In this document: piece after piece, positions 9,458-18,774 of the stretch
How positions within the stretch are numbered: the stretch's first letter is position 1
Layout: each line of letters starts with the position of its first letter
The notes under the pieces: model-generated
Told to the model about the DNA's origin: nothing
Databases searched by the model: none
The model's input: the letters and a program-made list of their open reading frames with translations, nothing else
Position numbers and translations under genes: made by a program
Origin: Bacteroidota bacterium
Lineage (GTDB): Bacteria; Bacteroidota; Bacteroidia; Cytophagales; Cyclobacteriaceae
Assembly (NCBI GenBank): GCA_018267215.1
Contig: JAFDYX010000025.1
Coordinates: forward strand, 1-64,000
Length of the DNA: 64,000 bases
Direction of reading: 5' to 3'

Positions 9458-10255
9458 GTGAGGATCCGGATTGTTTTTTCCTTGAAAAACCGTGGGGCTT
9501 ATGTACCGTTTCACCATCAGTTTTTGCTGGCACAAACGGTAAAAGGCATTGTTATGCTAGGTGCAAACCCTCGTTATTATTCGTTCCACCAATACAATTT
9601 TTCGGGACTGAAGGGTCAGACCAAAGTGAGCCGCAAAGGCTTACACTTTTATTCGTCTAAGGTTACGCTGGTTTTTTCTTCACCCAACAGGGAGTTTGTA
9701 GATTACTTTCTTTCCACCTTGTTTTCTCAAAAAGAACTGATGATAGGCAATCTGCAACTTGTGCCCGAGTCGCACGATGTGGAGCACCCGATACTCTTTG
9801 CCGACACTATGAAGTTTCTATGTATTTCGCCTGTTGTGCTATTATCCGCCTCTTTTAATGATGAGCAGGGCAAGCGGTTTATTTCTCCTGAAAGTGATGA
9901 GTTTTCAGATTTTCTGTACGACAACACCATGGAGCGCATGGAGGCCAGCATGGAGTTTGCGGCCGAAAAAATTTCTGATTTTTATAAATTTCAGTTATTG
10001 GCCGACCACGACTATCTGCAGAAAATCCAATCTACCCACAAAAAATTTGCGCGCATCTATCCGCTTTACGATGCCGATGTAAAATATGAGGTGCGGGGCT
10101 ACACCTTTCCGTTTACTCTTTATGCACCGCAGCCCGTGCAGCAGTTTATCTACGAAAACGGATTAGGCTGCTATTCACACAAGGGGTTTGGTATGTTGGA
10201 TGTGGCTCATGCTAATTCCATTTCGCGCGAAGAGAGCATGGCGATGTATGCCTGA
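9458..10255 (+). CDS. cas6: Cas6-like CRISPR RNA endoribonuclease, solitary
   Basis: A 265-residue protein with a GTG start. The N-terminus (MRIRIVFSLKN...VPFHHQ...LAQTVKGIV) is a RAMP/ferredoxin-like strand-helix start as in Cas6. FHQYNFSGLKG (43-53) aligns in style with the HxxxxFTFSxL segment that includes the catalytic histidine of archaeal Cas6 (H44 here). The C-terminus has the family glycine-rich loop, GLGCYSHKGFGMLDV. Cas6 enzymes cut pre-crRNA within repeats. No other cas gene and no repeat array lie in the window, so it would act on arrays elsewhere, or is a relic or a re-purposed RNase. The family call rests on motif reading. It runs convergent to the T9SS plug gene with a 12-bp gap. 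Confidence 0.72.
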   Translation: MRIRIVFSLKNRGAYVPFHHQFLLAQTVKGIVMLGANPRYYSFHQYNFSGLKGQTKVSRKGLHFYSSKVTLVFSSPNREFVDYFLSTLFSQKELMIGNLQLVPESHDVEHPILFADTMKFLCISPVVLLSASFNDEQGKRFISPESDEFSDFLYDNTMERMEASMEFAAEKISDFYKFQLLADHDYLQKIQSTHKKFARIYPLYDADVKYEVRGYTFPFTLYAPQPVQQFIYENGLGCYSHKGFGMLDVAHANSISREESMAMYA

Positions 10256-10267
10256 GGTATTCGGCAA

Positions 10268-11524
10268 CTACCGCGGATTGATCTGAATTAAAGCATAGCC
10301 AATCAGCAAGTCGGCATTGGGGCGAAACGGACGATTGTAAACAGCCACTTCATATACGTTTTGGGTTTCGAAGTGAGAGCCTTCTATAGTGTAAGGCTTC
10401 AGTGTTTTAGATTCAATCACGTATTGATATTCATAATATCCCTGCTTTAAATATTGGCGCGACTCATACAGCCCTGTGGCAGCTTTGTAGGTCATTTTGT
10501 TTTCTTGGCTCCGCTGGTAGTTATTAAACTTGCCCACCAGATACACATCGCCATCATAAGGGGCATCGGCCTTCAACGAAAAGTTGACGTATAAATAATT
10601 TCCGTTGGTATCGGGTTCGCCATAGTCGAGATTGTCAATAATAAAATTGCCATCATTGTCTTTGGTTTGAGAATAGACATCTATGCCGCGCGATACATCG
10701 GTGAGCACATAAAGTTCATACGGTTTCAGTTTCCTGATCATCATGCCGGTATTAACCCCGGGCGCATTTAAAGAACGGAAATCAACAAAACGAAATTCGC
10801 TTCCACCGTAAAACTGCTTGGAGTCGTCTAAGTTTTTGTACTCCAGTTGGCTTTGGTCATCGCGCACAAAAGAAGGCTGCACGTTTACCTTTACGTTGTC
10901 CCACCGTTGGTTTTGCCGGATGTTTACATGGACGGATTCGGTGGGGTTGAGGATTTCTACATCGTTGTAATTGATGATAAAGTTGAGCGGCTGCAGTTGC
11001 CAGTTTAAAGCGCCCGTGCCGATCTGCTGATTGTCTTTGGTGATGCTGATTTGGGTATCGAAAATCATCATGCGCTTGGAAAGGATTATGCTTTTGATGT
11101 CATCACGATAGACGATCAAAAGATAATTGCCCGGATATTTTACGGCCGGTACCTGAAACCGATAATGGATATAGTGTTCGTGCGTGTTGCCCGACAGGGC
11201 GTAATCGTTAATAGGAAATTCGTTGTAGCTATCTAAGAACTCTAAGTCAGCCAAGTTAGATTTGGTCCAGTCGTAGTTACAGTGAATCAGCTTGGCGTAG
11301 TAGTTGTTTCTTTGTTCCTGAAAGTCGTCAAATGCCAGCAGCAGGTTTTGCTGTTGCACGGGCGTGGATGAAGGCTGCAAAAAATCCTGCGCCCCACCCA
11401 AGTTGGGGTACAGTTGTACGGTTCTGATTTGAGTTTCGTAAATTTTGTCATCGAATGATATTGCTGGTTGGGCGTATATGGAGGGGAAAGAAAGAAACGC
11501 AAGCGCAATGGCAAAATATTTCAT
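10268..11524 (-). CDS. Type IX secretion system plug protein (DUF5103)
   Basis: A 418-residue periplasmic or outer-membrane-associated protein with a Sec signal peptide (MKYFAIALAFLSFPSIYAQ). The N-terminal half (IYETQIRTVQLYPN...LLAFDD...YYAKLIHCNYDW...) and the C-terminal Ig-like half match DUF5103, the family whose Flavobacterium member plugs the SprA translocon of T9SS on the periplasmic side. It is full length for the family. It is transcribed alone and is divergent to an ECF sigma gene. Presence of this gene plus PorX and type B cargo indicates a working T9SS in the organism. Confidence 0.85.
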   Translation of the reverse strand: MKYFAIALAFLSFPSIYAQPAISFDDKIYETQIRTVQLYPNLGGAQDFLQPSSTPVQQQNLLLAFDDFQEQRNNYYAKLIHCNYDWTKSNLADLEFLDSYNEFPINDYALSGNTHEHYIHYRFQVPAVKYPGNYLLIVYRDDIKSIILSKRMMIFDTQISITKDNQQIGTGALNWQLQPLNFIINYNDVEILNPTESVHVNIRQNQRWDNVKVNVQPSFVRDDQSQLEYKNLDDSKQFYGGSEFRFVDFRSLNAPGVNTGMMIRKLKPYELYVLTDVSRGIDVYSQTKDNDGNFIIDNLDYGEPDTNGNYLYVNFSLKADAPYDGDVYLVGKFNNYQRSQENKMTYKAATGLYESRQYLKQGYYEYQYVIESKTLKPYTIEGSHFETQNVYEVAVYNRPFRPNADLLIGYALIQINPR

Positions 11525-11621
11525 ACGATGTTAAATTGGCTCTAAAGCTAATAGAAAAATAAAAAAATATAATATTCCAACCTTTTTGAGGCAAAGAGGT
11601 ACTAAGTAATGAACTGGGCAA

Positions 11622-12176
11622 ATGCTTGATGAAAAGCAACTGATTACAGATTGTGTCAACGAAAAACGCGAGGCTCAACGCATACTCTACGATAGATATT
11701 CTCGCAGACTGATGGCTATTTGCTTGCGCTATTGCCGTACACGTGCCGAAGCTGAAGATGTGCTTCAAGAAACGTTTTTGAAAATTTTTGCCAGTTTAAG
11801 AACATTTCGTTTTGAATCTAAACTGGAAACGTGGATGACACGCATAACTATTAACACAGCCTTGAACTTTCAGCGACAGCGGCTCTACTTGCTACCGATG
11901 GTTGATGTAACAGAAATCCAGTTGATGGAGGACGAGAATGTAAGCCTTGCAGATTTTCACTTTTCCGAATTAATAAAAATAGTGCAGGCGCTACCCGATG
12001 GTTGTCGTATCGTGTTCAATTTATTTGCCATCGAGGGATATGTCCATAGCGAAATTGCCTCCATGTTGAACATTAGTGAAGGCACGTCTAAATCGCAGTT
12101 ATTCAGGGCAAGAACTTTGTTGCGCGAAAAAATTGATCAAGCATCAATGAAATATGAAGAAGGAAAGAATATTTGA
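11622..12176 (+). CDS. ECF-type RNA polymerase sigma factor (sigma-70 family)
   Basis: A 184-residue protein with two helical regions. Region 2 is at about 22-63 (YDRYSRRLMAICLRYCRT, then EDVLQETFLKIF) and region 4 at about 124-172 (LPDGCRIVFNLFAIEGY, then HSEIASMLNISEGTSKSQ). The linker lacks region 3, as in ECF factors. The stop overlaps the next gene by 23 bp, so the pair is translationally coupled. The overlapping partner carries a membrane helix and is the natural candidate for the anti-sigma role. The regulon is unknown; the downstream genes of the same operon are plausible targets. Confidence 0.93.
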   Translation: MLDEKQLITDCVNEKREAQRILYDRYSRRLMAICLRYCRTRAEAEDVLQETFLKIFASLRTFRFESKLETWMTRITINTALNFQRQRLYLLPMVDVTEIQLMEDENVSLADFHFSELIKIVQALPDGCRIVFNLFAIEGYVHSEIASMLNISEGTSKSQLFRARTLLREKIDQASMKYEEGKNI

Positions 12177-13488
12177 CAAGAACTGGAAAAATGCTATTGA
12201 CGGAGCAGAGGCAACACCATCACCTTCGGTGTGGAACAATATTCTGCGCGAGTTAGTTATTCAAGAAGGGAATAGCATTAGACAGAGGCTAACTTTTTAT
12301 CAACGACTGGCAGTCGCTTCAGTGTTGGTCGCTATAATACTGAGCGGATGGATTGGATATCGTTGGCTGCAATCCGATGAGGTTACTCCCCATACCAAAT
12401 TCGCAACTCAACACAACCCCCCCAAGCCCAAGACAACTACTGATAGTATTCCTAATGCCACACAAAAGAACCTATTATTACCTGCTAAAAAGGATCGAAA
12501 TCAACCGCCCTCCTCTACTGAGGTAAAACCCTTGAGCGATGTTAATAACTTAGCAAAGGCTCAGTCATTTCTTAAGAATGATAATAGTTATGATCTGACT
12601 GTTGCTGCGTTTACAGATAAAAAAAGACATGAACAAAACGAAGACGATTTGTCAACCAGTGAAATTGATTATACAAAAAATTTAAATCATTCAAAGACAT
12701 TGGAAGGTTTTGATTCTGGTGAGTATCGATTGCCAGTAGTTGCTATTACATCGCAGCCCAAGTACGTAGAGATTGTTCGTGTATTACCTGCTATCCCTGC
12801 ATCTTTTATGGCTCCACGAAAAAGCGAGGCAGAGAGTGAAAAAATCTGGGCCGCAGTGACGGCTACCTCCGGGAATACTATTGCCAGTTCCAACCCATAT
12901 TCATACACGTCAACGAGTTCGCAAGGCAACTCATACTCGGTTGGTGCGCTGGGCGGTATTCTCATTGCAACGCATTGGGTAGTACAGTCTGGCCTTTTAT
13001 ATGTCAACCAAGTAGCTAACCCTTTCTCGATTATAGCTGGCAACAATTCGTTATCATCTGTGGCAAGCTATGCCTTGGTAAAACAGCCCTCAACAACAGC
13101 GACCAATTATTCATCTGCTTATGCCATCGTGAGCACGAATGAGTTTGTTTCATTGCCTGTCATGGTTGGCTATGTATTGACAAAGAAAAAATTTGCGTGG
13201 CAGATAAACTCAGGTATATCTACCGATCTTTTTTTGAGAAATACCTTAACAGACCCTAACGGACAGATGCAAAGCTATTCGCAAAGCGCTGGAGCAGATT
13301 CGCCCTATCGTACCACTATTGTGGCTGGTCTGTTTAACAATGAAGTAAGTTATCGGTTAGGGAAAAATTACCGTTTGGCGATAGTGCCAGGTGTAAAATA
13401 TTCGCTCAGCCCTTTATTGAAATCGCAAAGCTCAAGCAATCTGTTGTTATTGGATATTGGCTTTCGCTTCCGATATATTTTCCGATAG
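12154..13488 (+). CDS. Membrane-anchored protein with barrel-like C-terminus, putative sigma-factor partner
   Basis: I do not recognise a named family for this 444-residue protein. An N-terminal cytoplasmic segment of about 45 residues (DKNWKNAIDGAEATPSPSVWNNI) resembles the start of many Bacteroidota proteins encoded directly after ECF sigma factors. It is followed by one hydrophobic helix (about 50-68, VASVLVAIILSGWIGYRWL), a Ser/Pro/Lys-rich linker to about residue 240, and a C-terminal ~180 residues with alternating beta-strand character (GALGGILIATHWVVQSGLLY, VSYRLGKNYRLAIVPGVKYS, ending FRFRYIFR) as in small outer-membrane barrels. An inner-membrane anchor ahead of a barrel-like domain is odd. 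Anti-sigma function is inferred from context only. Confidence 0.6.
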   Translation: MKKERIFDKNWKNAIDGAEATPSPSVWNNILRELVIQEGNSIRQRLTFYQRLAVASVLVAIILSGWIGYRWLQSDEVTPHTKFATQHNPPKPKTTTDSIPNATQKNLLLPAKKDRNQPPSSTEVKPLSDVNNLAKAQSFLKNDNSYDLTVAAFTDKKRHEQNEDDLSTSEIDYTKNLNHSKTLEGFDSGEYRLPVVAITSQPKYVEIVRVLPAIPASFMAPRKSEAESEKIWAAVTATSGNTIASSNPYSYTSTSSQGNSYSVGALGGILIATHWVVQSGLLYVNQVANPFSIIAGNNSLSSVASYALVKQPSTTATNYSSAYAIVSTNEFVSLPVMVGYVLTKKKFAWQINSGISTDLFLRNTLTDPNGQMQSYSQSAGADSPYRTTIVAGLFNNEVSYRLGKNYRLAIVPGVKYSLSPLLKSQSSSNLLLLDIGFRFRYIFR

Positions 13489-13536
13489 TTCCAACCGGGA
13501 AGAAGAAGGTAGTGTCAAATAAAGAAATCCAAGACC

Positions 13537-14841
13537 ATGAAAGAAAATTTAACCTCGAGTATCCGAGTTCTGCTTACTGCGTTATGCATCATAGGGATTT
13601 CCATCCAATGCTCAGACAAGTGCGTGGTTAAGACTACGTATGTATATTTTGAGCCAGTTTATACCACTTCTCAACAGATTAAAGCAGCTACAGGAATAAT
13701 ACCCGCTCAACCTTTGAGCAACCCTGGAAAAATTTATTTAAAGGACAACCGCCTCTATGTGAATGAAACAGGAAAAGGAATCCATTTAATTGATAACACA
13801 AACCCAGCCTCACCTCAGCGAGTATCGTTTTTAAACATTCCCGGCAATTATGATTTAGCTATACAAGACAACATCCTTTATGCAGACAGTTATGTTGACT
13901 TGGTTATGTTTGATATTACGGATTGGTCAAATGTCAAAGAAGTGAATAGACTGTATTCCTTTTTTAAGAATTATAATTCCATGGGGTTTTATGCAGACTC
14001 AGTGAAGGGAGTTGTTACTACGTGGGCTAAGAAGAGTGCTGTTTCTATTCAAGAAGATGATTGTGGGCCATCACAAATCTATAACTGGGGAGGAATATAC
14101 TACCAAAAAGGAATAGCTGTACCCTTGGCGTATGCCGGCACAATATCAACTGCTGCCCTGCCTACCAATTCTTCCACCGGTATCAGCGGATCAATGGCTC
14201 GCTTCACGATTATTCATAATTATTTGTATGCTATTGATGGTTCAATATTGGCTGTGGCCGACATCAGCAACGCCAGTACGCCACAACGAAAAGCTAATCA
14301 GCAATTGCTAACATGGCCTGAAACACTTTTCCACTCAGGGCAAAACTTGTTTGTGGGATCGCGTGCTGGTATGGCTATTTTCGATTTGTCATTGCCCGAC
14401 CAACCACAGTTGGTGAGCACCTACGAACACATTTATAGCTGCGACCCCGTGGTGGTGCAGGGCAATTATGCGTATGTTACACTATACAATGGCGACATCT
14501 GCCACAATAACACAAACCAATTGCAAGTGATTGATATCACCAATTTAAAGAATCCAGTATTGCACAGCCAATATAATTTGTCCAATCCGCACGGGTTGGG
14601 TATAGATCAAAACCTGCTTTTCATTTGCGATGGAAATGACGGACTGAAAATTTATGATGCATCCTCGCCTGATGGGATTGACACGCGCCAGCTGGCACAT
14701 TATTCAGGCATCAATGCTACAGACATTATCCCGTTCGATAATAAAGCCATTGTGATTGGTACGGATGGATTGTACCAATACGATTATTCCACCATTTCAA
14801 ACGTAAAGTTGCTCAGCAAGATTCAAATCACTAAACCATGA
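13537..14841 (+). CDS. LVIVD-repeat lipoprotein
   Basis: A 434-residue predicted lipoprotein: a signal peptide followed by a lipobox-like ISIQC with C25. The body holds repeated beta-propeller-type blades with the LVIVD pattern (LYVNETGKGIHLIDNTNPASPQRVS, LYAIDG..LAVADISNASTPQ, NLFVGSRAGMAIFDLSLPDQPQ, LQVIDITNLKNPV). These repeats occur in secreted or surface proteins of unknown activity. It lies 48 bp after the barrel protein and overlaps the next gene by 4 bp (ATGA), so it is part of the sigma operon. Confidence 0.8.
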   Translation: MKENLTSSIRVLLTALCIIGISIQCSDKCVVKTTYVYFEPVYTTSQQIKAATGIIPAQPLSNPGKIYLKDNRLYVNETGKGIHLIDNTNPASPQRVSFLNIPGNYDLAIQDNILYADSYVDLVMFDITDWSNVKEVNRLYSFFKNYNSMGFYADSVKGVVTTWAKKSAVSIQEDDCGPSQIYNWGGIYYQKGIAVPLAYAGTISTAALPTNSSTGISGSMARFTIIHNYLYAIDGSILAVADISNASTPQRKANQQLLTWPETLFHSGQNLFVGSRAGMAIFDLSLPDQPQLVSTYEHIYSCDPVVVQGNYAYVTLYNGDICHNNTNQLQVIDITNLKNPVLHSQYNLSNPHGLGIDQNLLFICDGNDGLKIYDASSPDGIDTRQLAHYSGINATDIIPFDNKAIVIGTDGLYQYDYSTISNVKLLSKIQITKP

Positions 14842-15506
14842 AAAGAATAATTATTTTTTTGTTTTCCTCTCTTTCTATGGCGGGGTATGCACAACGGATA
14901 AATACAGATACGATAAACAATAGACACACTGAGTCAACGAAGTCAGTAAAGAAAATGTTAGTAACGCCAAACGAATATTTCTTTAATGTGCAATCAGGCG
15001 CATTGATCGGCTGCAACGATTGTAACAATGGAAAAGATGTAACATTTTCATTTGTAACAACGCACGGCATCACACTTGGAAAAAAAGCGAGAGTAGGTTT
15101 ATCCGTTGGGCTTGATTCCTATCAAAACTGGCAAACAATACCGATTGCAGCCATAGCAAGTTGGGACTTGGTTGGCAATAAAAATAGTAATGCTTTGTTT
15201 TTGCAATTAAGTTATGGATGGGCGCACCCATGGTTTGTGCGCGATGGCGCGTATGCAAATTATAATAGCGACCCATTCTCAAACCAAAAAGGCGGTCGAA
15301 TGTTCAATCCACAAATAGGTTACCGATTGAAATACCACGATTTAAAATTGGCATTCCTAGTTGGATATAAATATCAATCCATTTCATACAGTAAAATACA
15401 ATACTACTATCCGTGGTATTCAATGATGCAGCAACCCGGCATTACACAAGATGTAACTCAGGATATGAACCGTGTTCAGTTCATGATGTCGGTAGGTTGG
15501 AAATGA
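14838..15506 (+). CDS. Small predicted outer-membrane beta-barrel protein
   Basis: A 222-residue protein, not matched to a named family. It has a clear signal peptide (about residues 1-19, ending GYAQ) and then beta-rich sequence with Gly/aromatic alternation (GITLGKKARVGLSVGLDSY, ALFLQLSYGWAHPW, MFNPQIGYRLKY, LKLAFLVGYKYQSISY) and a terminal strand ending VGWK, typical of eight- to ten-strand outer-membrane barrels. A CNDC motif follows the signal region. It is translationally coupled to the LVIVD lipoprotein and is the last gene of the ECF operon, suggesting a surface lipoprotein/barrel pair under common control. Confidence 0.65.
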   Translation: MKRIIIFLFSSLSMAGYAQRINTDTINNRHTESTKSVKKMLVTPNEYFFNVQSGALIGCNDCNNGKDVTFSFVTTHGITLGKKARVGLSVGLDSYQNWQTIPIAAIASWDLVGNKNSNALFLQLSYGWAHPWFVRDGAYANYNSDPFSNQKGGRMFNPQIGYRLKYHDLKLAFLVGYKYQSISYSKIQYYYPWYSMMQQPGITQDVTQDMNRVQFMMSVGWK

Positions 15507-15507
15507 T

Positions 15508-17421
15508 TTACCCTCTCTCCACTTCCTCAATCTCCAGCGCCACCGACTCCCACTTTTTATTCTCTTCTTCCAGCCGGGTATCTGTTTTTTCAAACAGTTG
15601 TTGCTGGGCTAAAAGTTTGTCGGTATCGGTATAGACCTCCGGCTTGGCCAACTCTATTTCTATTTTCTCTTTTTCCGCCACCAGTTGCTGAATAGCTTCT
15701 TCTATTTTTTTTAGATCCTTGTTGAGTGCTTTTAGCTTGCTTTCGTTAGAAGGATTGGCCGCTTTCTTTTCTTCTTTTTTGGGTACTTCCTTTTTAGGCT
15801 GATGAACAACAGGTACTTTGTTTGCCTCATTTTTCTTGCGCCAGTATTCGTACTCTTCGTAAGTACCCGGATATTCTTTGATCTGATGGTTTTCGATGTA
15901 CCAAATTTTGTTGGCTACCTGACTAACAAAGTGGCGGTTGTGGCTTACTACTACAAAACTTCCCTGAAATTGTTGCAGTGCTTGGATTAAAATATTTTCC
16001 GAAATAAAATCTAAGTGGTTGGTGGGCTCATCGAGCAATAAAAAATTAGCTTCAGAGATTAAGGTCTTCGCTAAAGCCACACGCGATTTCTCTCCGCCCG
16101 ACAGCACTTTTATTTTTTTGAAAACATCCTCATCAGAAAATAAAAAGCAGCCGAGCACATTGCGAAGTTCTAATTCTGTTTTACCACTGCCGGCTTGTTT
16201 TAGTTCATCTAAAATTTCATTGTCAACGTGGAGCGACTCCAACTGGTGCTGCGCGTAAAATCCATAGATAACATTGTAGCCGATAGTCCGCTCGCCTTCC
16301 ACCGGCTCTGAGTCGGCAATGATGCGCAGCAAAGTTGATTTGCCTTTTCCGTTCGCACCGATCAGGGCGATTTTGTCGCCCCGCTCAATACCTGCACTTG
16401 TTTTTTGTAAGATGTCCAGCGAGCCATACGATTTAGAAACATCTTTGAGCGTAACCACATGCCGGCCGGATGGCTGCTTGAACATAAATTTGAAATTGAT
16501 CTCGGCCACATCGTTTACCACTTCGTCAATTTTATCCATGCGGTCAATGGCTTTGATGCGCGACTGCACCTGGCGCGCCTTGGATGCTTTAGCTTTGAAC
16601 CGCTCGATGAATCGCTCTGCCTGCCTGATCTTTGCCTGTTGGTTTTCGAATGCGTTCTGCTGTATCTCTTCGCGCATTTCTTTTTCCTGCAGGTAAAAAG
16701 AATAATTTCCTTCGTAGGTTACTAACTGCTGGTTGGTAACGTCAACGGTTTTATTGATGACATTGTCCAAAAAAGTACGGTCGTGCGATACGATGACGAC
16801 AGCCCCTTCGTAGTTGCGCAAATAATTTTCCACCCACTCGATGGAGGGTAGGTCTAAGTGGTTGGTGGGCTCATCCAACATTAGGCACGAGGGTTTTTCT
16901 AACAACAACTTCGCCAGCATCACGCGCATGCGCCAGCCTCCGGAAAACTCGCGCAAGGGGCGGTGCAAGTCTTGCGTAGAAAAACCGATCCCTTCCAGAA
17001 TTTCTTCTGCTTTGGCCTGCATGGTGTAGCCATCGAGGTGTTCAAACTTTTCCTGCAGCTTGGTGAGTTTATCTACCAACTCATCGGTGTATTCGGTTTC
17101 CAGCTTGTGAAGTATTTTTTCGATCTGCCGTTGGGTTTCTACGGCTTCTTTAAAAGCTTCCATGGCCACCGTCAGGATGGCGTCATCGGTTTGGTAGGAG
17201 AGAAGATCCTGATTTAAAAAACCGATGGTAACATCTTTGGCTTTGCTGATAGAGCCGGCATTGACATTCAGCTCTCCGGTGATAATTTTCAGTAAAGTAG
17301 ATTTGCCGCGGCCATTGAGGCCGATGAGCCCGATTTTATCGTTGGGGCGGATGAACATGGAGGCGTTTTCGTAGAGCGCCCGGCCACCGATGTAATACGA
17401 AATGTTGGTAACTGAAATCAT
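15508..17421 (-). CDS. ABC-F family ATPase
   Basis: A 637-residue protein with two ABC domains in one chain and no membrane segments. The Walker A motifs are GLNGRGKST and GANGKGKST, the signatures FSGGWRMR and LSGGEKSR, and the Walker B motifs CLMLDEPTNHLD and FLLLDEPTNHLD. The inter-domain linker is Lys/Arg/Gln-rich and carries the P-site-reaching helices. The C-terminus (about 540-637) is a charged coiled coil. ABC-F proteins act on ribosomes (translation factor or antibiotic protection); the sequence looks like the housekeeping EttA/Uup-like group, not a dedicated resistance protein. It has its own promoter element and converges on the small barrel gene. Confidence 0.93.
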   Translation of the reverse strand: MISVTNISYYIGGRALYENASMFIRPNDKIGLIGLNGRGKSTLLKIITGELNVNAGSISKAKDVTIGFLNQDLLSYQTDDAILTVAMEAFKEAVETQRQIEKILHKLETEYTDELVDKLTKLQEKFEHLDGYTMQAKAEEILEGIGFSTQDLHRPLREFSGGWRMRVMLAKLLLEKPSCLMLDEPTNHLDLPSIEWVENYLRNYEGAVVIVSHDRTFLDNVINKTVDVTNQQLVTYEGNYSFYLQEKEMREEIQQNAFENQQAKIRQAERFIERFKAKASKARQVQSRIKAIDRMDKIDEVVNDVAEINFKFMFKQPSGRHVVTLKDVSKSYGSLDILQKTSAGIERGDKIALIGANGKGKSTLLRIIADSEPVEGERTIGYNVIYGFYAQHQLESLHVDNEILDELKQAGSGKTELELRNVLGCFLFSDEDVFKKIKVLSGGEKSRVALAKTLISEANFLLLDEPTNHLDFISENILIQALQQFQGSFVVVSHNRHFVSQVANKIWYIENHQIKEYPGTYEEYEYWRKKNEANKVPVVHQPKKEVPKKEEKKAANPSNESKLKALNKDLKKIEEAIQQLVAEKEKIEIELAKPEVYTDTDKLLAQQQLFEKTDTRLEEENKKWESVALEIEEVERG

Positions 17422-17438
17422 AGTAAGAAAAAATCGCG

Positions 17439-17446
17439 CAAAGATA
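17439..17446 (-). promoter_or_regulatory. -7 element upstream of the ABC-F gene
   Basis: On the minus strand this reads TATCTTTG, an exact TAnnTTTG, 17 nt before the ATG. No TTTG was found at the expected -33 spacing. Confidence 0.4.
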
Positions 17447-17558
17447 ACGCTTTGGTTGTTTTTAACTTATTTTTATTTAAAGTCAATCTCCTGTCATCAA
17501 ACAAATCTTGACACACTATTGTTTTTTGTTGTAGGTTTAAAATCTAAACATATTTTGT

Positions 17559-18716
17559 ATGCGAATCCGTCCTGTTCATATCGTTTTCAGTTGTTTGATA
17601 GCCGCAGGCTTCACGCAATCTGCCTTTGTAGTGCGCCCGGCTTGGACGCCCGCCATCACGGGCATCAGTGCTTCCTTGCCGTTAGAAAAAATAAAACTAC
17701 CAACCGGGTTTTCCATTTCAGTATTTGCTGAAGTGCAAAATGCCCGCTCGCTGGCCATGAGCGCTAACGGAACCATCTTTGTGGGCAACCGCGATGGCGA
17801 CAAAGTGTATGCCGTGAAAGATGAAAATGGAGATGGCAAAGCGGATAAAAAATGGGTGATAGCCTCCGGGCTCAACATGCCTAACGGGGTGGCTGTCCGC
17901 AATGGCGATCTGTATGTGGCCGAAGTAAACCGCATCCATAAATTTTCGAACATCGAAAGCAAGTTGGATAACCCCGGCAAATCGGAAATCATTTACGACA
18001 AATACCCTACCGATGCCCACCATGGATGGAAATATATTGCGTTTGGCCCCGATGGAAAACTCTATGTGCCCGTTGGCGCTCCGTGTAATATTTGCGAACC
18101 GGAAAATCCGGTTTACGCCACCATCACACGCATGAATGCCGATGGCACAAATATGGAAATTTTTGCCAAGGGAGTGCGCAATTCCGTGGGCTTTACCTGG
18201 CATCCGGTTACAAAAAATTTATGGTTTACCGATAATGGGCGCGATTTACTGGGCGATGACGTGCCTCCTTGCGAGCTGAATACGGCTCCGCAGGCAGGTT
18301 TGCATTTCGGCTATCCTTATTGCCATGGCGGTTTTGTGAAAGACGAAAAATATGGCGACAAACATCCGTGCAGCGACTTTGTAAAGCCCGCACAAAACTT
18401 AGGTGCACACGTTGCCCCGCTCGGATTGAAATTTTACACAGGAAAAATGTTCCCGGCTGAATATCACAATCAAATTATTTTGGCCGAGCACGGATCATGG
18501 AACCGCTCGAAAAAAAGCGGCTATAAATTAAGCCTTGTAAAAGTAGATGCCGCCAGCAAAGCAACCAGCTACACACCTTTTGCTTCCGGCTGGCTGAACG
18601 AGGCAACACAAGATGTATGGGGCAGACCGGTGGATGTACTGCTACTGCCCGATGGATCTATGCTGGTGAGTGATGACAAAGCCGATGTGATTTACCGGAT
18701 AGTGTACAAACCCTGA
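17559..18716 (+). CDS. Sorbosone dehydrogenase-like PQQ-type beta-propeller protein
   Basis: A 385-residue exported protein (N-terminal hydrophobic segment VHIVFSCLIAAGFTQSAF). It belongs to the glucose/sorbosone dehydrogenase family: LPTGFSISVFAEVQNARSLA, GTIFVGNRDGDKVYAV, HHGWKYIAFGPDGKLYVPVG, the family CNICEPENPVYATITRM segment, WFTDNGRDLLGDDVPP, ILAEHGSWNRSKK and PVDVLLLPDGSMLVSDD. Relatives use PQQ to oxidise sugars in the periplasm, but many Bacteroidota members have no proven cofactor or substrate. It is monocistronic and convergent with lpxD. Confidence 0.85.
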   Translation: MRIRPVHIVFSCLIAAGFTQSAFVVRPAWTPAITGISASLPLEKIKLPTGFSISVFAEVQNARSLAMSANGTIFVGNRDGDKVYAVKDENGDGKADKKWVIASGLNMPNGVAVRNGDLYVAEVNRIHKFSNIESKLDNPGKSEIIYDKYPTDAHHGWKYIAFGPDGKLYVPVGAPCNICEPENPVYATITRMNADGTNMEIFAKGVRNSVGFTWHPVTKNLWFTDNGRDLLGDDVPPCELNTAPQAGLHFGYPYCHGGFVKDEKYGDKHPCSDFVKPAQNLGAHVAPLGLKFYTGKMFPAEYHNQIILAEHGSWNRSKKSGYKLSLVKVDAASKATSYTPFASGWLNEATQDVWGRPVDVLLLPDGSMLVSDDKADVIYRIVYKP

Positions 18717-18774
18717 AAAGAATAACTGATATTGTGTGTACTGAAAGATGGGCGAGTGGAAAGAGTGATGGACT

